Shown here: piece after piece, positions 39,344 through 49,337 of the stretch
Layout of the letters: every line of letters begins with the position of its first letter
How positions within the stretch are numbered: the first letter of the stretch is position 1
Assembly: GCF_000274605.1 (NCBI RefSeq)
Contig: NZ_AKNV01000006.1
Location: 496,001 to 560,000 of the forward strand
Length of the DNA: 64,000 nucleotides
Source of the DNA: Helicobacter pylori NQ4053
Lineage (GTDB): Bacteria; Campylobacterota; Campylobacteria; Campylobacterales; Helicobacteraceae
Direction of reading: 5' to 3'
Made by a program: the position numbers and the translations under genes
Notes under the pieces: generated by a model
Told to the model about the DNA's origin: nothing
Database searches by the model: none
The model's input: the letters and a program-made list of their open reading frames with translations, nothing else

Positions 39344-39532
39344 AACCGCTCTTAAAATGCCCATGAAAACACCGGTATTTTGGATAAAAGGTTTGAGAAA
39401 TCAAATCCCTAAACGGCTTAAAATTGGTTTTTTATTAGAAGCGATAAGTTTTATAGGCGTTGGAGGAATGAGATGAAATTATTATTACAATTATGGCAAA
39501 CACAACAATAGATCCGGGTTTAAGATAATCTC

Positions 39533-39724
39533 TTATGGTTGTTTGCTGGTTGCTGGGTAAATCCATGCTATCCATATGAAACAGCCTATAATCCATAAAA
39601 ACAATCCAAAAATACCCCATTCTACAATACTTCTCGCAAACCCCACTATAACATCTGCTAGGTTAAGAATACCAGCAAACAATTCGGTGTTTAAGATCAA
39701 TAACTATAAGAGTTTATTTCTCAT
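39533..39724 (-). pseudogene. Small membrane protein gene with an in-frame amber at codon 7
   Basis: From ATG at 39724 the frame reads MRNKLL, a TAG, then LLILNTELFAGILNL and a hydrophobic stretch (ARSIVEWGIFGLFLWIIG and CFIWIAWIYPA) ending TSKQP at 39533. Without the TAG this is a 63-codon gene with GAGAAG upstream of the ATG. A TTG two codons after the amber could start a 55-residue version. The tryptophan-rich double hydrophobic segment looks like a real small membrane protein. Function unknown. Confidence 0.55.
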
Positions 39725-39804
39725 GTTTTACTTCTCATTACGGAATTTATATTATTTTTTCCGTATTGCCCTAAAAACAACAATATACAAAATTTTAAAT
39801 TATT

Positions 39805-40632
39805 TTACATGAACTCCTGGAGTTTGTTCGCTTGCGCCATCCATTCTGCAAGGCTTTCATAATCGTTATTTTCTATCCAAGCCTTAGCTTGCGCGATTTC
39901 TTTTTCGCATTTTTCAATCGCTTCTAAGACATTGTCTCGGTTTTGTTTGAAAATATCTTTCCACATTAAAGGCGAGCTTTTAGACAAACGGCTCATATCC
40001 CTAAAACCCCCACCCGCTAAGGATAAAATCATCTCTGGGTCGTTTTGCTTTAAAACGCTATTAGCTAGAGCGTAGCTCAAAACATGGGGTAAATGGCTGA
40101 TATAAGCCACATGGGTGTCATGCTCGCTAGATTTCATTTTAATCAAGCGCGCTTTAACGCCTAAAAAGATTTCTTTAGCGATCTCTACTTGCTTGGTCCC
40201 TGAATCTTCTAAATCGCACAATATCACCAAAGCGTTTTCATACAGCCCCTTAACGCTCGCTTTAGGGCCATAAAACTCTGTCCCGCACATGGGGTGCGCG
40301 GCGATGAAATTTTGACGGATGCTTTTAGGGATATTGTGAAGGATTTGCGCTTTTGCCCCCCCTAAATCAATAATGGTCGCGCTTTTTTTAACGGGAGTCA
40401 TTTTTTTCAAACATTCAATGATGCCCTCAACTGGAATGGCTAAAAAAATCACATCGCATTCTAAAATCTTTTCAAATTCCACGCACTCATCTACAAGCCC
40501 CAAAGTCAAAGCCAATTTAGCATGCAAAGCGTTATGATCGTAGCCTGTAACGCTTTTAAAACGCCCCCATTCTTGCAAGGCCAGCCCTAAACTCCCCCCC
40601 ATAAGCCCTAAACCAATAATGCCTGCTTTCAT
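39805..40632 (-). CDS. tyrA: Prephenate dehydrogenase
   Basis: 275 residues. NAD-binding IIGLGLMGGSLGLALQE at the N terminus, then AAHPMCGTEFYGPKAS and HDTHVAYISHLPHVLSYALA with the catalytic histidines. It oxidatively decarboxylates prephenate to 4-hydroxyphenylpyruvate for tyrosine. No chorismate mutase or ACT domain is fused. It starts one base after the lon stop, so it is probably translated from the lon transcript. Confidence 0.94.
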   Translation of the reverse strand: MKAGIIGLGLMGGSLGLALQEWGRFKSVTGYDHNALHAKLALTLGLVDECVEFEKILECDVIFLAIPVEGIIECLKKMTPVKKSATIIDLGGAKAQILHNIPKSIRQNFIAAHPMCGTEFYGPKASVKGLYENALVILCDLEDSGTKQVEIAKEIFLGVKARLIKMKSSEHDTHVAYISHLPHVLSYALANSVLKQNDPEMILSLAGGGFRDMSRLSKSSPLMWKDIFKQNRDNVLEAIEKCEKEIAQAKAWIENNDYESLAEWMAQANKLQEFM

Positions 40633-40633
40633 T

Positions 40634-43123
40634 CTAAAGTAAGGTTTTTTCTAGCACTTCAGCGATGTTTTTCACCGCAACGATGTTTAAATTCTCTCGC
40701 ACTTCGGCAGGGATTTCATCTAAATCCCTTTCGTAATTTTTGACAGGAACAAGAGCGGTTTTGATGCCGGCTTTAAAAGCAGCGATCAACTTTTCTTTCA
40801 ACCCTCCTATGGGTAAAACTTCCCCGCTCAAAGTCAATTCGCCTGTCATTGCCACTTCGCTTCTTGTAGCTCGGTCGCACAAAATGCTCGCCATCACGCT
40901 CGCCATAGCGATCCCAGCGCTCGGTCCGTCTTTAGGCGTAGCCCCCTCAGGGACATGCAAATGCAAATCATAAGCGTTATAAACTTTCAGCGCTTTTTTC
41001 TTTTTCTTATTCTCTGCATCGGTTTCGCTAGGGATTTTAGGCGCTTTTAAGGTTTCGTTATCCAATAAGACTTTGACAACAGAAAAGGCAATAATGGCGG
41101 ATTCTTTCATCACATCGCCTAAGCTCCCAGTGAGTTTTAATTCCCCCTTACCCCTGATCTTAACCGCCTCAATTTTAAGCACATCACCGCCCACTGGAGT
41201 CCATGCCAAACCATTGACGATACCGATTTTATTTTCTTCATCTATGGGGTCAATTTCAAACACCATGCGTTCTAAATACTCTTTAAGGTTGTTAGGCGTG
41301 ATAGAGACGCAGAAATCTTTGTTTCCACCTCTTTTTTCGTTTTCTTCATTTTCGCCTTTTTTATCCTCGCTTTTTTTGGTTCGCCCTTTTTTGTGCGGGT
41401 TATCTTCTAAGTATTTTAAAGCCGCTTTACGCATAATCGTTGCGATCTGTCTTCGTAAATCCCTAACGCCCGCTTCTCTGGTGTATTTTTCAATAATGAG
41501 TTTCAAACACTCATGGCTAATATCCACTTCGCTAGGCTTTAAGGCGTGCTTTTCTAATTCTTGGGGGATGAGGTAGTTTTTAGCGATCTCTTCTTTTTCG
41601 CTAGGCGTGTAGCTGGACACGCTGATAAACTCCATTCTGTCTCTTAAAGGGGCCGGAATCCTGTCAATATTGTTAGCGGTAGCGATAAAAATCACTTGCG
41701 ACAAATCAATGCTGAAATTCGCGTAATGATCCCTAAAAGCGATATTTTGCTCAGGGTCTAAGATCTCTAATAAAGCGCTCGCTGGATCGCCCCTAACGCT
41801 CCTATCCACCTTATCAATTTCATCTAAAACCATGACCGGATTCATCTTTTTGGCTTCAATAAGCCCTTGGACAATGCGCCCAGGCATTGAGCCTATATAA
41901 GTGCGTCTGTGCCCTCTTAGTTCATTCACGTCTTCTAAGCCTCCTAAAGCGATCCGAACTAAAGGGCGCTCTATCGCTTTAGCGATGGAATTAGCCAAAC
42001 TCGTTTTACCCACGCCAGGAGGCCCATAAAAGCATAAAATCGTGCCTTTAGTTTTGTCTTTTTTTTCTGGCTTTTTCTTGTGGCGCATTTCTAAAAGTTG
42101 CATGGTGGCAAAGTATTCCACGATGCGCTCTTTAGGCCTTTTTAAGGAATAATGATCGTTATCTAGTTGCTCTTTGACATGCTTAATGTCTAGTGCTTTT
42201 TTTTCATATTGCCCAAAAGGCACATCTAACATGGTTTCAATGTAATTTTGTAAAGTCGCGCTATCTGAACTATCCGCATGGGTTCGGCTCAGCCGGTCAA
42301 TTTGTTTTTTGATTTCTTTAAACGCTTCTTCTTTTAAAAAAGGCTTGACGCTTTCTAGTTTTTGGTAGTATTGGTTTAAATCTTCATCTCGCTGTTTGTC
42401 TGTGCCAAGCTCTTTTTGGATTTGTTTGAGCTGCTCTTTTAAGAAATATTCCTTATTGGTTTGCTCCATTTTTTGATGGACTTTGGATTTGATTTCTTTT
42501 TGGAGCTTTTGGGTTTTGGTCTCTTCTATCACAATATCAATCAAATCCAACAAGCGCTGTTCGGTGTTGTTGTTGGCAAAAAGAGAATACGCTTGATCTC
42601 TTTTTAAATGCAAGGCCGCTGCGATTAAATCAGCGATGCGGTTAGGATCGTCATTGTCTTCTAAAGCCTTGATCAAATCCGGAGGAAAGAGTGAGCTGAC
42701 ATTGGCTAGAGTGATCACTTTTTCTTTTAAGACTTCCACGATAGCCTGAATGTTTTCTTTATCGTATTCTAAATATTCAATGGGGCTTATTTGAGCTTCT
42801 AAAAAGCCTTGCTCGTTTTCTTTAGCAGGCTCTAAAATACGCCCCTTAGCGATGCCATTAAAGAGCAATTTCACGCGCCCATTAGGCATGTTGGCTTCAC
42901 GCATCACTGAGCCTATCACTCCCACATCATAATAAGGGGCTTCATTATCGTTCAATTTGTCTTTTTGGCATGCAATAAAGACTAATGATTTATTGTTTTT
43001 AGCGTAAGCCACCGCCTTGATGCTTGCGTTATTTTGCAAAAAAATAGGGGCTATCATAAAGGGGTATAAAAAAGTGTCTTCTTCTACCAATAAAGGCAGA
43101 ATTTTAGGAAAATCTTCAGTCAT
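40634..43123 (-). CDS. lon: ATP-dependent protease Lon
   Basis: 829 residues. N-terminal substrate domain (about 1-200), long coiled-coil, AAA+ module with Walker A GPPGVGKTSLA (about 365) and MVLDEIDKV, then the protease domain with GPSAGIAMASV (catalytic serine about 735) and the catalytic lysine region GLKEKLIAAF. An unusual charged insertion (KKGRTKKSEDKKGENEEN) lies between the AAA+ and protease parts. Lon removes misfolded and regulatory proteins. It is 41 bases after bamD. Confidence 0.97.
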   Translation of the reverse strand: MTEDFPKILPLLVEEDTFLYPFMIAPIFLQNNASIKAVAYAKNNKSLVFIACQKDKLNDNEAPYYDVGVIGSVMREANMPNGRVKLLFNGIAKGRILEPAKENEQGFLEAQISPIEYLEYDKENIQAIVEVLKEKVITLANVSSLFPPDLIKALEDNDDPNRIADLIAAALHLKRDQAYSLFANNNTEQRLLDLIDIVIEETKTQKLQKEIKSKVHQKMEQTNKEYFLKEQLKQIQKELGTDKQRDEDLNQYYQKLESVKPFLKEEAFKEIKKQIDRLSRTHADSSDSATLQNYIETMLDVPFGQYEKKALDIKHVKEQLDNDHYSLKRPKERIVEYFATMQLLEMRHKKKPEKKDKTKGTILCFYGPPGVGKTSLANSIAKAIERPLVRIALGGLEDVNELRGHRRTYIGSMPGRIVQGLIEAKKMNPVMVLDEIDKVDRSVRGDPASALLEILDPEQNIAFRDHYANFSIDLSQVIFIATANNIDRIPAPLRDRMEFISVSSYTPSEKEEIAKNYLIPQELEKHALKPSEVDISHECLKLIIEKYTREAGVRDLRRQIATIMRKAALKYLEDNPHKKGRTKKSEDKKGENEENEKRGGNKDFCVSITPNNLKEYLERMVFEIDPIDEENKIGIVNGLAWTPVGGDVLKIEAVKIRGKGELKLTGSLGDVMKESAIIAFSVVKVLLDNETLKAPKIPSETDAENKKKKKALKVYNAYDLHLHVPEGATPKDGPSAGIAMASVMASILCDRATRSEVAMTGELTLSGEVLPIGGLKEKLIAAFKAGIKTALVPVKNYERDLDEIPAEVRENLNIVAVKNIAEVLEKTLL

Positions 43124-43164
43124 TTTTCATCTCTCTGTTATAATGTGTATGGTTTTGAAATATC

Positions 43165-43827
43165 CTACCAATCAAAGATTAACACATACCAAGGCATGTG
43201 CGATGGTTTGGGTTTAGTCTCTTTTTCTAAAGTCTCATCTATCCTTTCTAAATAGCGTTTCACGCCTTCGGGCTTGTGGCGTTTTTTATAGACATTTGCG
43301 ATCGCGCGATTGAGCTCGTTTTGCCCTAAAATGAATTTGATTTGCATGTATTCTACATAGGGGCGGTAACGGCTGTTAGGGTATTTTTCTATAAATTCGC
43401 CCAAACTCACAATAGAATTAGAGATAAATTCTTGGTCTTTAGAATGGTTTTTAAAAGCGTAATAATGCGATTGTAATTTCAAAAAGGTCAAATAATCCAC
43501 ATTGTCCTTAGTCCCAAAGCGCTTGATGTATTCATCAAAGTAAAAAGACGCTAAAACATACTCTTTCTTTTTCATGTGCGCTTGCCCTAAAGCTAGCATC
43601 GCCTCTGGGACAAGGGGGGAATTGATGTGTTCGCTCTGTAAAGAAGAATAATAATTGTCCGCTGTTTCTAAATTAGCAAAAAGGATTTCTCTCAAAATCC
43701 CTTGATACCAAAAGATCGCCGGTTTGTTGTATTCGTCTTTTTTTTTCTTTTTGTTCGCACAACCGGTGCCTATCACAATAATCGCCATTGCGATAAAAAG
43801 GAAAGTTTTAAAATGTTTTAAACGCAT
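43165..43827 (-). CDS. bamD: Outer-membrane assembly lipoprotein BamD (ComL-like)
   Basis: 220 residues. Signal peptide with lipobox IVIGTGCANKK (cysteine about 23), a lysine run, then TPR-type helices (ALGQAHMKKKEYVLASFYFDEYI, written in part, FGTKDNVDYLTFLKLQSHYYAF, PNSRYRPYVEYMQ). BamD is the essential lipoprotein of the BAM complex that inserts beta-barrel proteins. It is the first gene of the bamD-lon-tyrA run on the minus strand. Confidence 0.93.
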   Translation of the reverse strand: MRLKHFKTFLFIAMAIIVIGTGCANKKKKKDEYNKPAIFWYQGILREILFANLETADNYYSSLQSEHINSPLVPEAMLALGQAHMKKKEYVLASFYFDEYIKRFGTKDNVDYLTFLKLQSHYYAFKNHSKDQEFISNSIVSLGEFIEKYPNSRYRPYVEYMQIKFILGQNELNRAIANVYKKRHKPEGVKRYLERIDETLEKETKPKPSHMPWYVLIFDW

Positions 43828-43887
43828 GCCACCTGTCTTATAAAATTAAATTTTTGAATAACTCATGGTTATTTTTTCTTATCTTTC

Positions 43888-44017
43888 TTATTCCCACCAA
43901 ATAATGTCAGCACCATTTCTCCAAATCAAGCCCAGCCGCACCAAAAAGGCACCACCCACCGCTAAAATGAGATTTGCTGGGATTGTTTTTCTTGATTTGT
44001 GTTTTTATTTTGCTCAT
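43888..44017 (-). pseudogene. Small membrane protein gene with a one-base frameshift
   Basis: ATG at 44017 with a strong AAGGAG upstream begins MSKIKTQIKK. Removing one base from the A5 run at 43989-43985 gives a 42-residue protein that continues TIPANLILAVGGAFLVRLG and ends GADIIWWE, with one membrane helix. As it stands the frame yields a 36-residue non-hydrophobic product. The ribosome-binding site and the sensible membrane sequence in the shifted frame argue for a real small gene. Function unknown. Confidence 0.5.
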
Positions 44018-44131
44018 TCCTCACTCCTTGTTATATTTTATAATGATTCAGTTAAACTTCCATCCATCATGGTTAAGTTATTGGGATTATACCCAAAACT
44101 AGCAAAAATTGATTTTACCAAAATTGTTTGA

Positions 44132-44137
44132 TATAAT
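44132..44137 (+). promoter_or_regulatory. -10 box upstream of fliW
   Basis: TATAAT in TTGATATAATACAG, about 100 bases before the fliW ATG. It is the clearest promoter element in the gap between the small minus-strand gene and fliW. Confidence 0.6.
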
Positions 44138-44237
44138 ACAGAGTTTAGTTTAGAAATCATTGAGCGCTGGTTTTAAGGCGGTCTTTTATTCTTTAAGGAG
44201 AAGATCTTGTGCTTTTTTAAAGGGAATGCAATCGCCT

Positions 44238-44627
44238 ATGATTTTTGATGTGAAAGTGCCTATCTTAGGGTTTGAAACCATTCATAAAATGCACTTGCAA
44301 AAGATTGATGAAATCTTTTTGCGTTTGAATAGCACAGAAGATGATTCCGTGGTGTCTTTCACGCTGGTCAATCCCTTTGCTTTAAGAAAATACGAATTTG
44401 AAGTGCCTACCCCCTTAAAAATCCTTTTAGAATTAGAGGGAGCCAAGAGCGTTCTAGTCGCTAATATCATGGTCGTTCAAACCCCTATTGAGCTTTCCAC
44501 CGTGAATTATCTAGCCCCTTTAATTTTCAATTTGGACAAGCAGCTCATGGGGCAAGTGGTTTTGGATTCTAACAAATACCCGCACTACCATTTAAGAGAG
44601 AATATTCTGAGCCACACGCATGAATGA
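44238..44627 (+). CDS. fliW: Flagellar assembly factor FliW
   Basis: 129 residues from ATG at 44238 ([12 protein letters not shown]). The FliW family pattern is clear: [26 protein letters not shown] and [12 protein letters not shown]. FliW binds flagellin and CsrA and relieves CsrA repression of flagellin translation. H. pylori has two FliW paralogues; only this one is in the window. An open frame extends 26 codons upstream but the family starts here. csrA is at 5106-5336. Confidence 0.92.
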   Translation: MIFDVKVPILGFETIHKMHLQKIDEIFLRLNSTEDDSVVSFTLVNPFALRKYEFEVPTPLKILLELEGAKSVLVANIMVVQTPIELSTVNYLAPLIFNLDKQLMGQVVLDSNKYPHYHLRENILSHTHE

Positions 44628-44731
44628 CGCATGAATGATGCACATGAGCGGTGTCTGTGTAAAGCGTTTCTTTAAGCTTATGGTGCAATGCGTTGGCGTT
44701 TTGCAAATACAAGCGAGCGGTTTTCTTATGG

Positions 44732-44737
44732 TATAAT
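44732..44737 (+). promoter_or_regulatory. -10 box and structured leader of the fabZ operon
   Basis: TATGGTATAAT is an extended -10 box about 72 bases before fabZ. The leader that follows contains GGTTATT/AATAACC (44741-44760), a 7-bp hairpin at the predicted transcript start, and then AGCG/CGCT words. The hairpin may stabilise the mRNA 5' end. Confidence 0.65.
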
Positions 44738-44808
44738 AGCGGTTATTTTTTAGAATAACCAACGCTAAAAATAGCGCTTTAGTTGAACCAAAACAAGGAG
44801 TTTATTTT

Positions 44809-45288
44809 ATGGAACAAAGCCGTCAAAACTTACAATCTCAATTTTTTATAGAGCATATCTTACAGATTTTACCTCACCGCTATCCCATGCTATTGGTAGA
44901 CAGAGTCGTGGATTTAGAAGCCAATAAAAAAATTGTCGCTTATAAGAATATCACTTTTAATGAAGACGTGTTTAACGGGCATTTCCCTAATAAGCCCATT
45001 TTCCCGGGCGTTTTGATCGTAGAGGGCATGGCGCAAAGCGGAGGGTTTTTAGCTTTCACTAGCTTGTGGGGGTTTGACCCTGAAATAGCCAAAACAAAAA
45101 TCGTGTATTTCATGACGATTGATAAGGTTAAATTCCGCATTCCTGTAACCCCAGGCGACAGATTGGAATACCATTTAGAAGTCTTAAAGCATAAGGGCAT
45201 GATCTGGCAAGTGGGCGGCACGGCTCAAGTGGATGGCAAAGTGGTCGCTGAAGCCGAATTAAAAGCCATGATCGCAGAGAGAGAATAA
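44809..45288 (+). CDS. fabZ: 3-hydroxyacyl-[acyl-carrier-protein] dehydratase FabZ
   Basis: 159 residues with one hot-dog fold. LPHRYPMLLVDRV carries the catalytic histidine and FPGVLIVEGMAQSGG the catalytic glutamate. FabZ removes water in each round of fatty-acid elongation. It is two bases before lpxA, the usual pairing that balances phospholipid and lipid A synthesis. Strong AAGGAG before the ATG. Confidence 0.96.
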   Translation: MEQSRQNLQSQFFIEHILQILPHRYPMLLVDRVVDLEANKKIVAYKNITFNEDVFNGHFPNKPIFPGVLIVEGMAQSGGFLAFTSLWGFDPEIAKTKIVYFMTIDKVKFRIPVTPGDRLEYHLEVLKHKGMIWQVGGTAQVDGKVVAEAELKAMIAERE

Positions 45289-45290
45289 AA

Positions 45291-46103
45291 ATGAGTAAGA
45301 TTGCAAAAACAGCCATTATCTCTCCTAAAGCAGAGATTGGCAAGGGCGTAGAGATTGGGGAATTTTGCGTTATTGGGGATCATATTAAGCTCAATGATGG
45401 CGTGAAACTCCATAACAATGTAACCTTACAAGGGCATACTTTCATCGGGAAAAACACCGAAATTTTCCCTTTTGCCGTGCTAGGCACACAGCCTCAAGAT
45501 TTAAAATACAAGGGCGAATACAGCGAATTGATGGTTGGAGAAGACAACCTCATTCGTGAATTTTGCATGATAAATCCTGGCACTGAAGGGGGGATTAAAA
45601 AGACCCTTATTGGGGATAAAAACCTGCTCATGGCTTATGTGCATGTTGCGCATGATTGCGTGATTGGCAATCATTGCATTTTGGCTAATGGCGTAACTTT
45701 AGCAGGGCATATTGAAATAGGCGATTATGTCAATATTGGCGGTCTTACTGCAATCCATCAGTTTGTGCGTATCGCTAAAGGGTGCATGATAGCCGGTAAG
45801 AGCGCTTTAGGCAAAGACGTGCCGCCTTATTGCACCGTAGAGGGCAATCGCGCTTTTATTAGGGGGTTAAACCGCCACCGGATGCGCCAATTACTAGAGA
45901 GTAAGGATATTGATTTTATTTATGCGCTTTATAAAAGGTTGTTTAGCCCTGTCCCCTCTTTAAGAGAGAGCGCTAAATTAGAGTTAGAAGAGCATGCCAA
46001 TAACCCTTTTGTAAAAGAGATTTGCTCTTTTATTTTAGAGAGTTCTAGGGGCGTGGCGTATAAGTCAAGCGAATATTCTAGCGAAGAAAAACAAGAGGAA
46101 TAA
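45291..46103 (+). CDS. lpxA: UDP-N-acetylglucosamine acyltransferase LpxA
   Basis: 270 residues. N-terminal left-handed beta-helix of hexapeptide repeats ([20 protein letters not shown] and on), with [16 protein letters not shown] giving the catalytic histidine and [16 protein letters not shown] helical C-terminal part follows. It adds the first hydroxyacyl chain to UDP-GlcNAc in lipid A synthesis. It is followed directly by clpX. Confidence 0.96.
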   Translation: MSKIAKTAIISPKAEIGKGVEIGEFCVIGDHIKLNDGVKLHNNVTLQGHTFIGKNTEIFPFAVLGTQPQDLKYKGEYSELMVGEDNLIREFCMINPGTEGGIKKTLIGDKNLLMAYVHVAHDCVIGNHCILANGVTLAGHIEIGDYVNIGGLTAIHQFVRIAKGCMIAGKSALGKDVPPYCTVEGNRAFIRGLNRHRMRQLLESKDIDFIYALYKRLFSPVPSLRESAKLELEEHANNPFVKEICSFILESSRGVAYKSSEYSSEEKQEE

Positions 46104-46104
46104 C

Positions 46105-47451
46105 ATGAACGAAACGCTTTATTGCAGTTTTTGCAAAAAACCAGAATCCAGAGATCCCAAAAAACGCCGCATTATTTTTGCGAGCAATCTCAATAAAGAC
46201 GTGTGCGTGTGCGAATATTGTATAGATGTGATGCATGGGGAATTGCACAAATACGACAGAATGGATTCTTTATTAGCGCTCAAAAGAGACCGATTGAGAC
46301 GAATGGAATCCAGCGCTTATGAAGAAGAGTTTTTGCTCTCTCATATTCCAGCCCCTAAAGAACTTAAGGCGGTTTTAGACAATTATGTGATAGGCCAAGA
46401 GCAGGCCAAAAAGGTTTTTTCCGTAGCCGTGTATAACCATTACAAACGCTTATCTTTTAAAGAAAAACTCAAAAAACAAGACAACCAAGACAGCAATGTG
46501 GAGTTGGAGCATTTAGAAGAAGTGGAGTTGAGCAAGTCTAATATTTTATTGATCGGCCCTACAGGATCGGGCAAAACTTTAATGGCGCAAACTCTCGCTA
46601 AGCATTTGGATATTCCTATCGCCATTAGCGATGCGACTAGCTTGACTGAAGCGGGTTATGTGGGCGAAGACGTGGAAAATATCCTCACAAGATTGTTGCA
46701 AGCGAGCGATTGGAATGTCCAAAAAGCCCAAAAAGGCATTGTGTTTATTGACGAGATTGATAAAATCAGTCGTTTGTCAGAAAACCGCTCCATCACTAGA
46801 GACGTTTCTGGCGAGGGCGTTCAGCAAGCGTTGTTAAAAATCGTTGAAGGCTCTTTAGTGAATATCCCTCCCAAAGGTGGCAGAAAACACCCTGAGGGCA
46901 ATTTCATTCAAATTGACACGAGCGATATTTTATTCATTTGCGCTGGAGCGTTTGACGGGTTAGCTGAAATCATTAAAAAACGCACCACGCAGAATGTGTT
47001 GGGTTTCACTCAAGAAAAGATGAGCAAAAAAGAGCAAGAAGCGATCTTGCATTTAGTCCAAACCCATGATTTGGTAACTTATGGGCTTATCCCTGAGCTT
47101 ATCGGCCGTTTGCCGGTTTTAAGCACGCTAGATAGCATCAGTTTAGAAGCGATGGTGGATATTTTACAAAAACCTAAAAACGCCCTCATCAAGCAATACC
47201 AGCAACTTTTCAAAATGGATGAAGTGGATTTGATCTTTGAAGAAGAAGCGATTAAAGAGATCGCTCAACTCGCTTTAGAGCGAAAAACCGGGGCTAGGGG
47301 CCTAAGGGCGATCATTGAAGATTTTTGTTTGGATATTATGTTTGATTTACCCAAGCTTAAGGGATCGGAAGTGCGTATCACTAAAGATTGTGTTTTAAAA
47401 CAGGCTGAACCTTTGATCATTGCTAAAACGCATTCTAAAATTCTTCCTTAA
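46105..47451 (+). CDS. clpX: ATP-dependent Clp protease ATP-binding subunit ClpX
   Basis: 448 residues. Zinc-binding domain with cysteines in [10 protein letters not shown] and [10 protein letters not shown], Walker [14 protein letters not shown] (about 150), Walker [11 protein letters not shown], the GYVGEDVE pore loop and LIGRLPVL with a ClpP-binding IGF-like loop (VLGFTQEK). It unfolds substrates for ClpP, which is not in the window. It is one base after lpxA. Confidence 0.97.
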   Translation: MNETLYCSFCKKPESRDPKKRRIIFASNLNKDVCVCEYCIDVMHGELHKYDRMDSLLALKRDRLRRMESSAYEEEFLLSHIPAPKELKAVLDNYVIGQEQAKKVFSVAVYNHYKRLSFKEKLKKQDNQDSNVELEHLEEVELSKSNILLIGPTGSGKTLMAQTLAKHLDIPIAISDATSLTEAGYVGEDVENILTRLLQASDWNVQKAQKGIVFIDEIDKISRLSENRSITRDVSGEGVQQALLKIVEGSLVNIPPKGGRKHPEGNFIQIDTSDILFICAGAFDGLAEIIKKRTTQNVLGFTQEKMSKKEQEAILHLVQTHDLVTYGLIPELIGRLPVLSTLDSISLEAMVDILQKPKNALIKQYQQLFKMDEVDLIFEEEAIKEIAQLALERKTGARGLRAIIEDFCLDIMFDLPKLKGSEVRITKDCVLKQAEPLIIAKTHSKILP

Positions 47452-47493
47452 GGGACACGCTTATAAATTTAACGATAAAGGATTAGAAAGGGC

Positions 47494-48537
47494 ATGATTT
47501 TTAGCAAATTGATCGGTTTGTTTTCGCATGATATTGCCATAGATTTAGGCACGGCTAACACGATCGTGTTGGTCAAAGGGCAGGGCATTATTATCAATGA
47601 GCCTTCTATTGTGGCGGTGCGCATGGGATTGTTTGATTCTAAAGCTTATGATATTTTGGCAGTGGGGAGCGAGGCTAAGGAAATGCTAGGCAAAACCCCT
47701 AACAGCATCAGAGCGATTCGCCCCATGAAAGATGGCGTGATTGCCGATTATGACATTACCGCTAAAATGATCCGTTACTTTATTGAAAAAGCGCACAAAC
47801 GAAAAACATGGATCCGCCCGCGCATCATGGTGTGCGTGCCTTATGGGTTGACAAGCGTGGAAAGGAATGCGGTTAAAGAGAGCGCTTTAAGCGCGGGGGC
47901 TAGAGAAGTCTTTTTGATTGAAGAGCCTATGGCAGCAGCGATTGGAGCGGGCTTACCCGTGAAAGAGCCGCAAGGGAGTTTGATTGTGGATATTGGCGGC
48001 GGCACGACTGAAATTGGCGTGATCAGTCTTGGGGGGTTAGTCATTTCTAAAAGCATTAGAGTGGCCGGAGATAAATTGGATCAAAGCATCGTGGAATACA
48101 TCCGCAAGAAATTCAATTTATTGATAGGGGAGCGCACCGGCGAAGAGATTAAGATTGAAATCGGTTGCGCGATCAAACTAGATCCGCCTCTCACAATGGA
48201 AGTGTCAGGGAGGGATCAAGTGAGCGGGCTGTTGCACACGATTGAATTAAGCTCTGATGATGTGTTTGAAGCCATTAAAGATCAGGTGAGGGAAATCTCT
48301 AGCGCTTTAAGGAGCGTGCTTGAAGAGGTGAAACCGGATTTAGCGAGAGACATTGTGCAAAATGGCGTGGTGCTTACCGGCGGTGGGGCTTTGATTAAAG
48401 GATTAGACAAGTATTTAAGCGATATGGTTAAACTCCCTGTGTATGTGGGCGATGAGCCTTTATTGGCGGTAGCCAAAGGCACAGGGGAAGCCATACAAGA
48501 TTTGGATTTACTCAGCCGTGTGGGTTTTAGTGAATAA
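47494..48537 (+). CDS. mreB: Rod shape-determining protein MreB
   Basis: 347 residues of actin fold. IAIDLGTANTIVLVKG (phosphate 1), VDIGGGTTEIGVISLGG (phosphate 2) and VVLTGGGALIKGLDKYL (adenosine). It forms filaments that guide cell-wall synthesis. It is three bases upstream of mreC and 42 bases after clpX. Confidence 0.97.
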   Translation: MIFSKLIGLFSHDIAIDLGTANTIVLVKGQGIIINEPSIVAVRMGLFDSKAYDILAVGSEAKEMLGKTPNSIRAIRPMKDGVIADYDITAKMIRYFIEKAHKRKTWIRPRIMVCVPYGLTSVERNAVKESALSAGAREVFLIEEPMAAAIGAGLPVKEPQGSLIVDIGGGTTEIGVISLGGLVISKSIRVAGDKLDQSIVEYIRKKFNLLIGERTGEEIKIEIGCAIKLDPPLTMEVSGRDQVSGLLHTIELSSDDVFEAIKDQVREISSALRSVLEEVKPDLARDIVQNGVVLTGGGALIKGLDKYLSDMVKLPVYVGDEPLLAVAKGTGEAIQDLDLLSRVGFSE

Positions 48538-48540
48538 TGC

Positions 48541-49287
48541 ATGCGTTTTTATTTTAAATTCCTTTGGCTTTTAGGGATTTTTCTTATTTTTTATTTTTTA
48601 GACATTAAAGGCAGCTCTTCTTATATCAGCGATAGGGTTAAAAACGCCTTGATGAGCGCGAAAAACAGCTTAGCAGACAACATTCAAGCGTATTTTTTTC
48701 AAGCCCAAAACATTAAGGAGTTTCAAAAAGAACGCTTGATTTTAGAAGCTTTAAAACTAGAAAACGCCGATTTGAAAGAGCGTTTGAATAGCGTCTATCC
48801 TTTGGAAAATCCAAAAATGACTTATACCCCTACTTTTATGACTTCATTCATCAGTTTAGAAGACACGCACAGCGTCTCTCTCAACCCTATTGTGAATTTA
48901 GAAGAAAATAAGATTTATGGCCTTGTTTCTCACAATCAAGCCATAGGCATTGCGGTGTTAGAAAAAGGGCGCTTGAACGGGTTTTTGAACGCCCACAAGC
49001 GGTGCGCTTATAGCGTGATGGTAGGCAAAAATCAAGTGTTAGGCTTTATAGGATCTAATTTCAAGCAAGAATTAATCGTGGATTTTATTGTCCCAAGTGC
49101 TGAAATCAACATAGGCGATCAAGTGCTAACGAGCGGGCTAGATGGGATTTTTGGAGCGGGGGTGTTTGTGGGTGAAGTTTCAAGCATTGAAGATCATTAC
49201 ACTTATAAAAGCGCGGTGTTGAAAAACGCTTTTTTAAGCGAAGCCAAACTTTTAAGGCATGTGTTTTTAAGCGATGTGAAAAACTAG
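48541..49287 (+). CDS. mreC: Rod shape-determining protein MreC
   Basis: 248 residues. One N-terminal membrane helix (FKFLWLLGIFLIFYFLDI), a coiled coil (about 45-85, rich in E, K and L) and a beta-rich periplasmic domain with LVSHNQAIGIAVLEKG and GDQVLTSGLDGIFGAGVFVG. It links MreB to the elongasome enzymes. Start ATG at 48541, after the mreB stop. It ends 50 bases before the convergent res gene. Confidence 0.94.
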   Translation: MRFYFKFLWLLGIFLIFYFLDIKGSSSYISDRVKNALMSAKNSLADNIQAYFFQAQNIKEFQKERLILEALKLENADLKERLNSVYPLENPKMTYTPTFMTSFISLEDTHSVSLNPIVNLEENKIYGLVSHNQAIGIAVLEKGRLNGFLNAHKRCAYSVMVGKNQVLGFIGSNFKQELIVDFIVPSAEINIGDQVLTSGLDGIFGAGVFVGEVSSIEDHYTYKSAVLKNAFLSEAKLLRHVFLSDVKN

Positions 49288-49337
49288 CGCTCTATTCAAG
49301 GCTAATTCAAGCGCATTTTTAACCCCTTTCAATAAAA

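Noticed and set aside
39472-39510. 12-codon frame after a perfect GGAGG on the plus strand
   Set aside because: Too short to support; no promoter or conserved context visible.
39435-39620. 61-codon minus-strand frame with a hydrophobic segment after the nuclease gene
   Set aside because: It overlaps the better-supported small membrane gene in another frame and lacks a ribosome-binding site at its start.
41073-41576. 167-codon plus-strand frame opposite lon
   Set aside because: Antisense to a clearly conserved part of Lon; no ribosome-binding site or family pattern.
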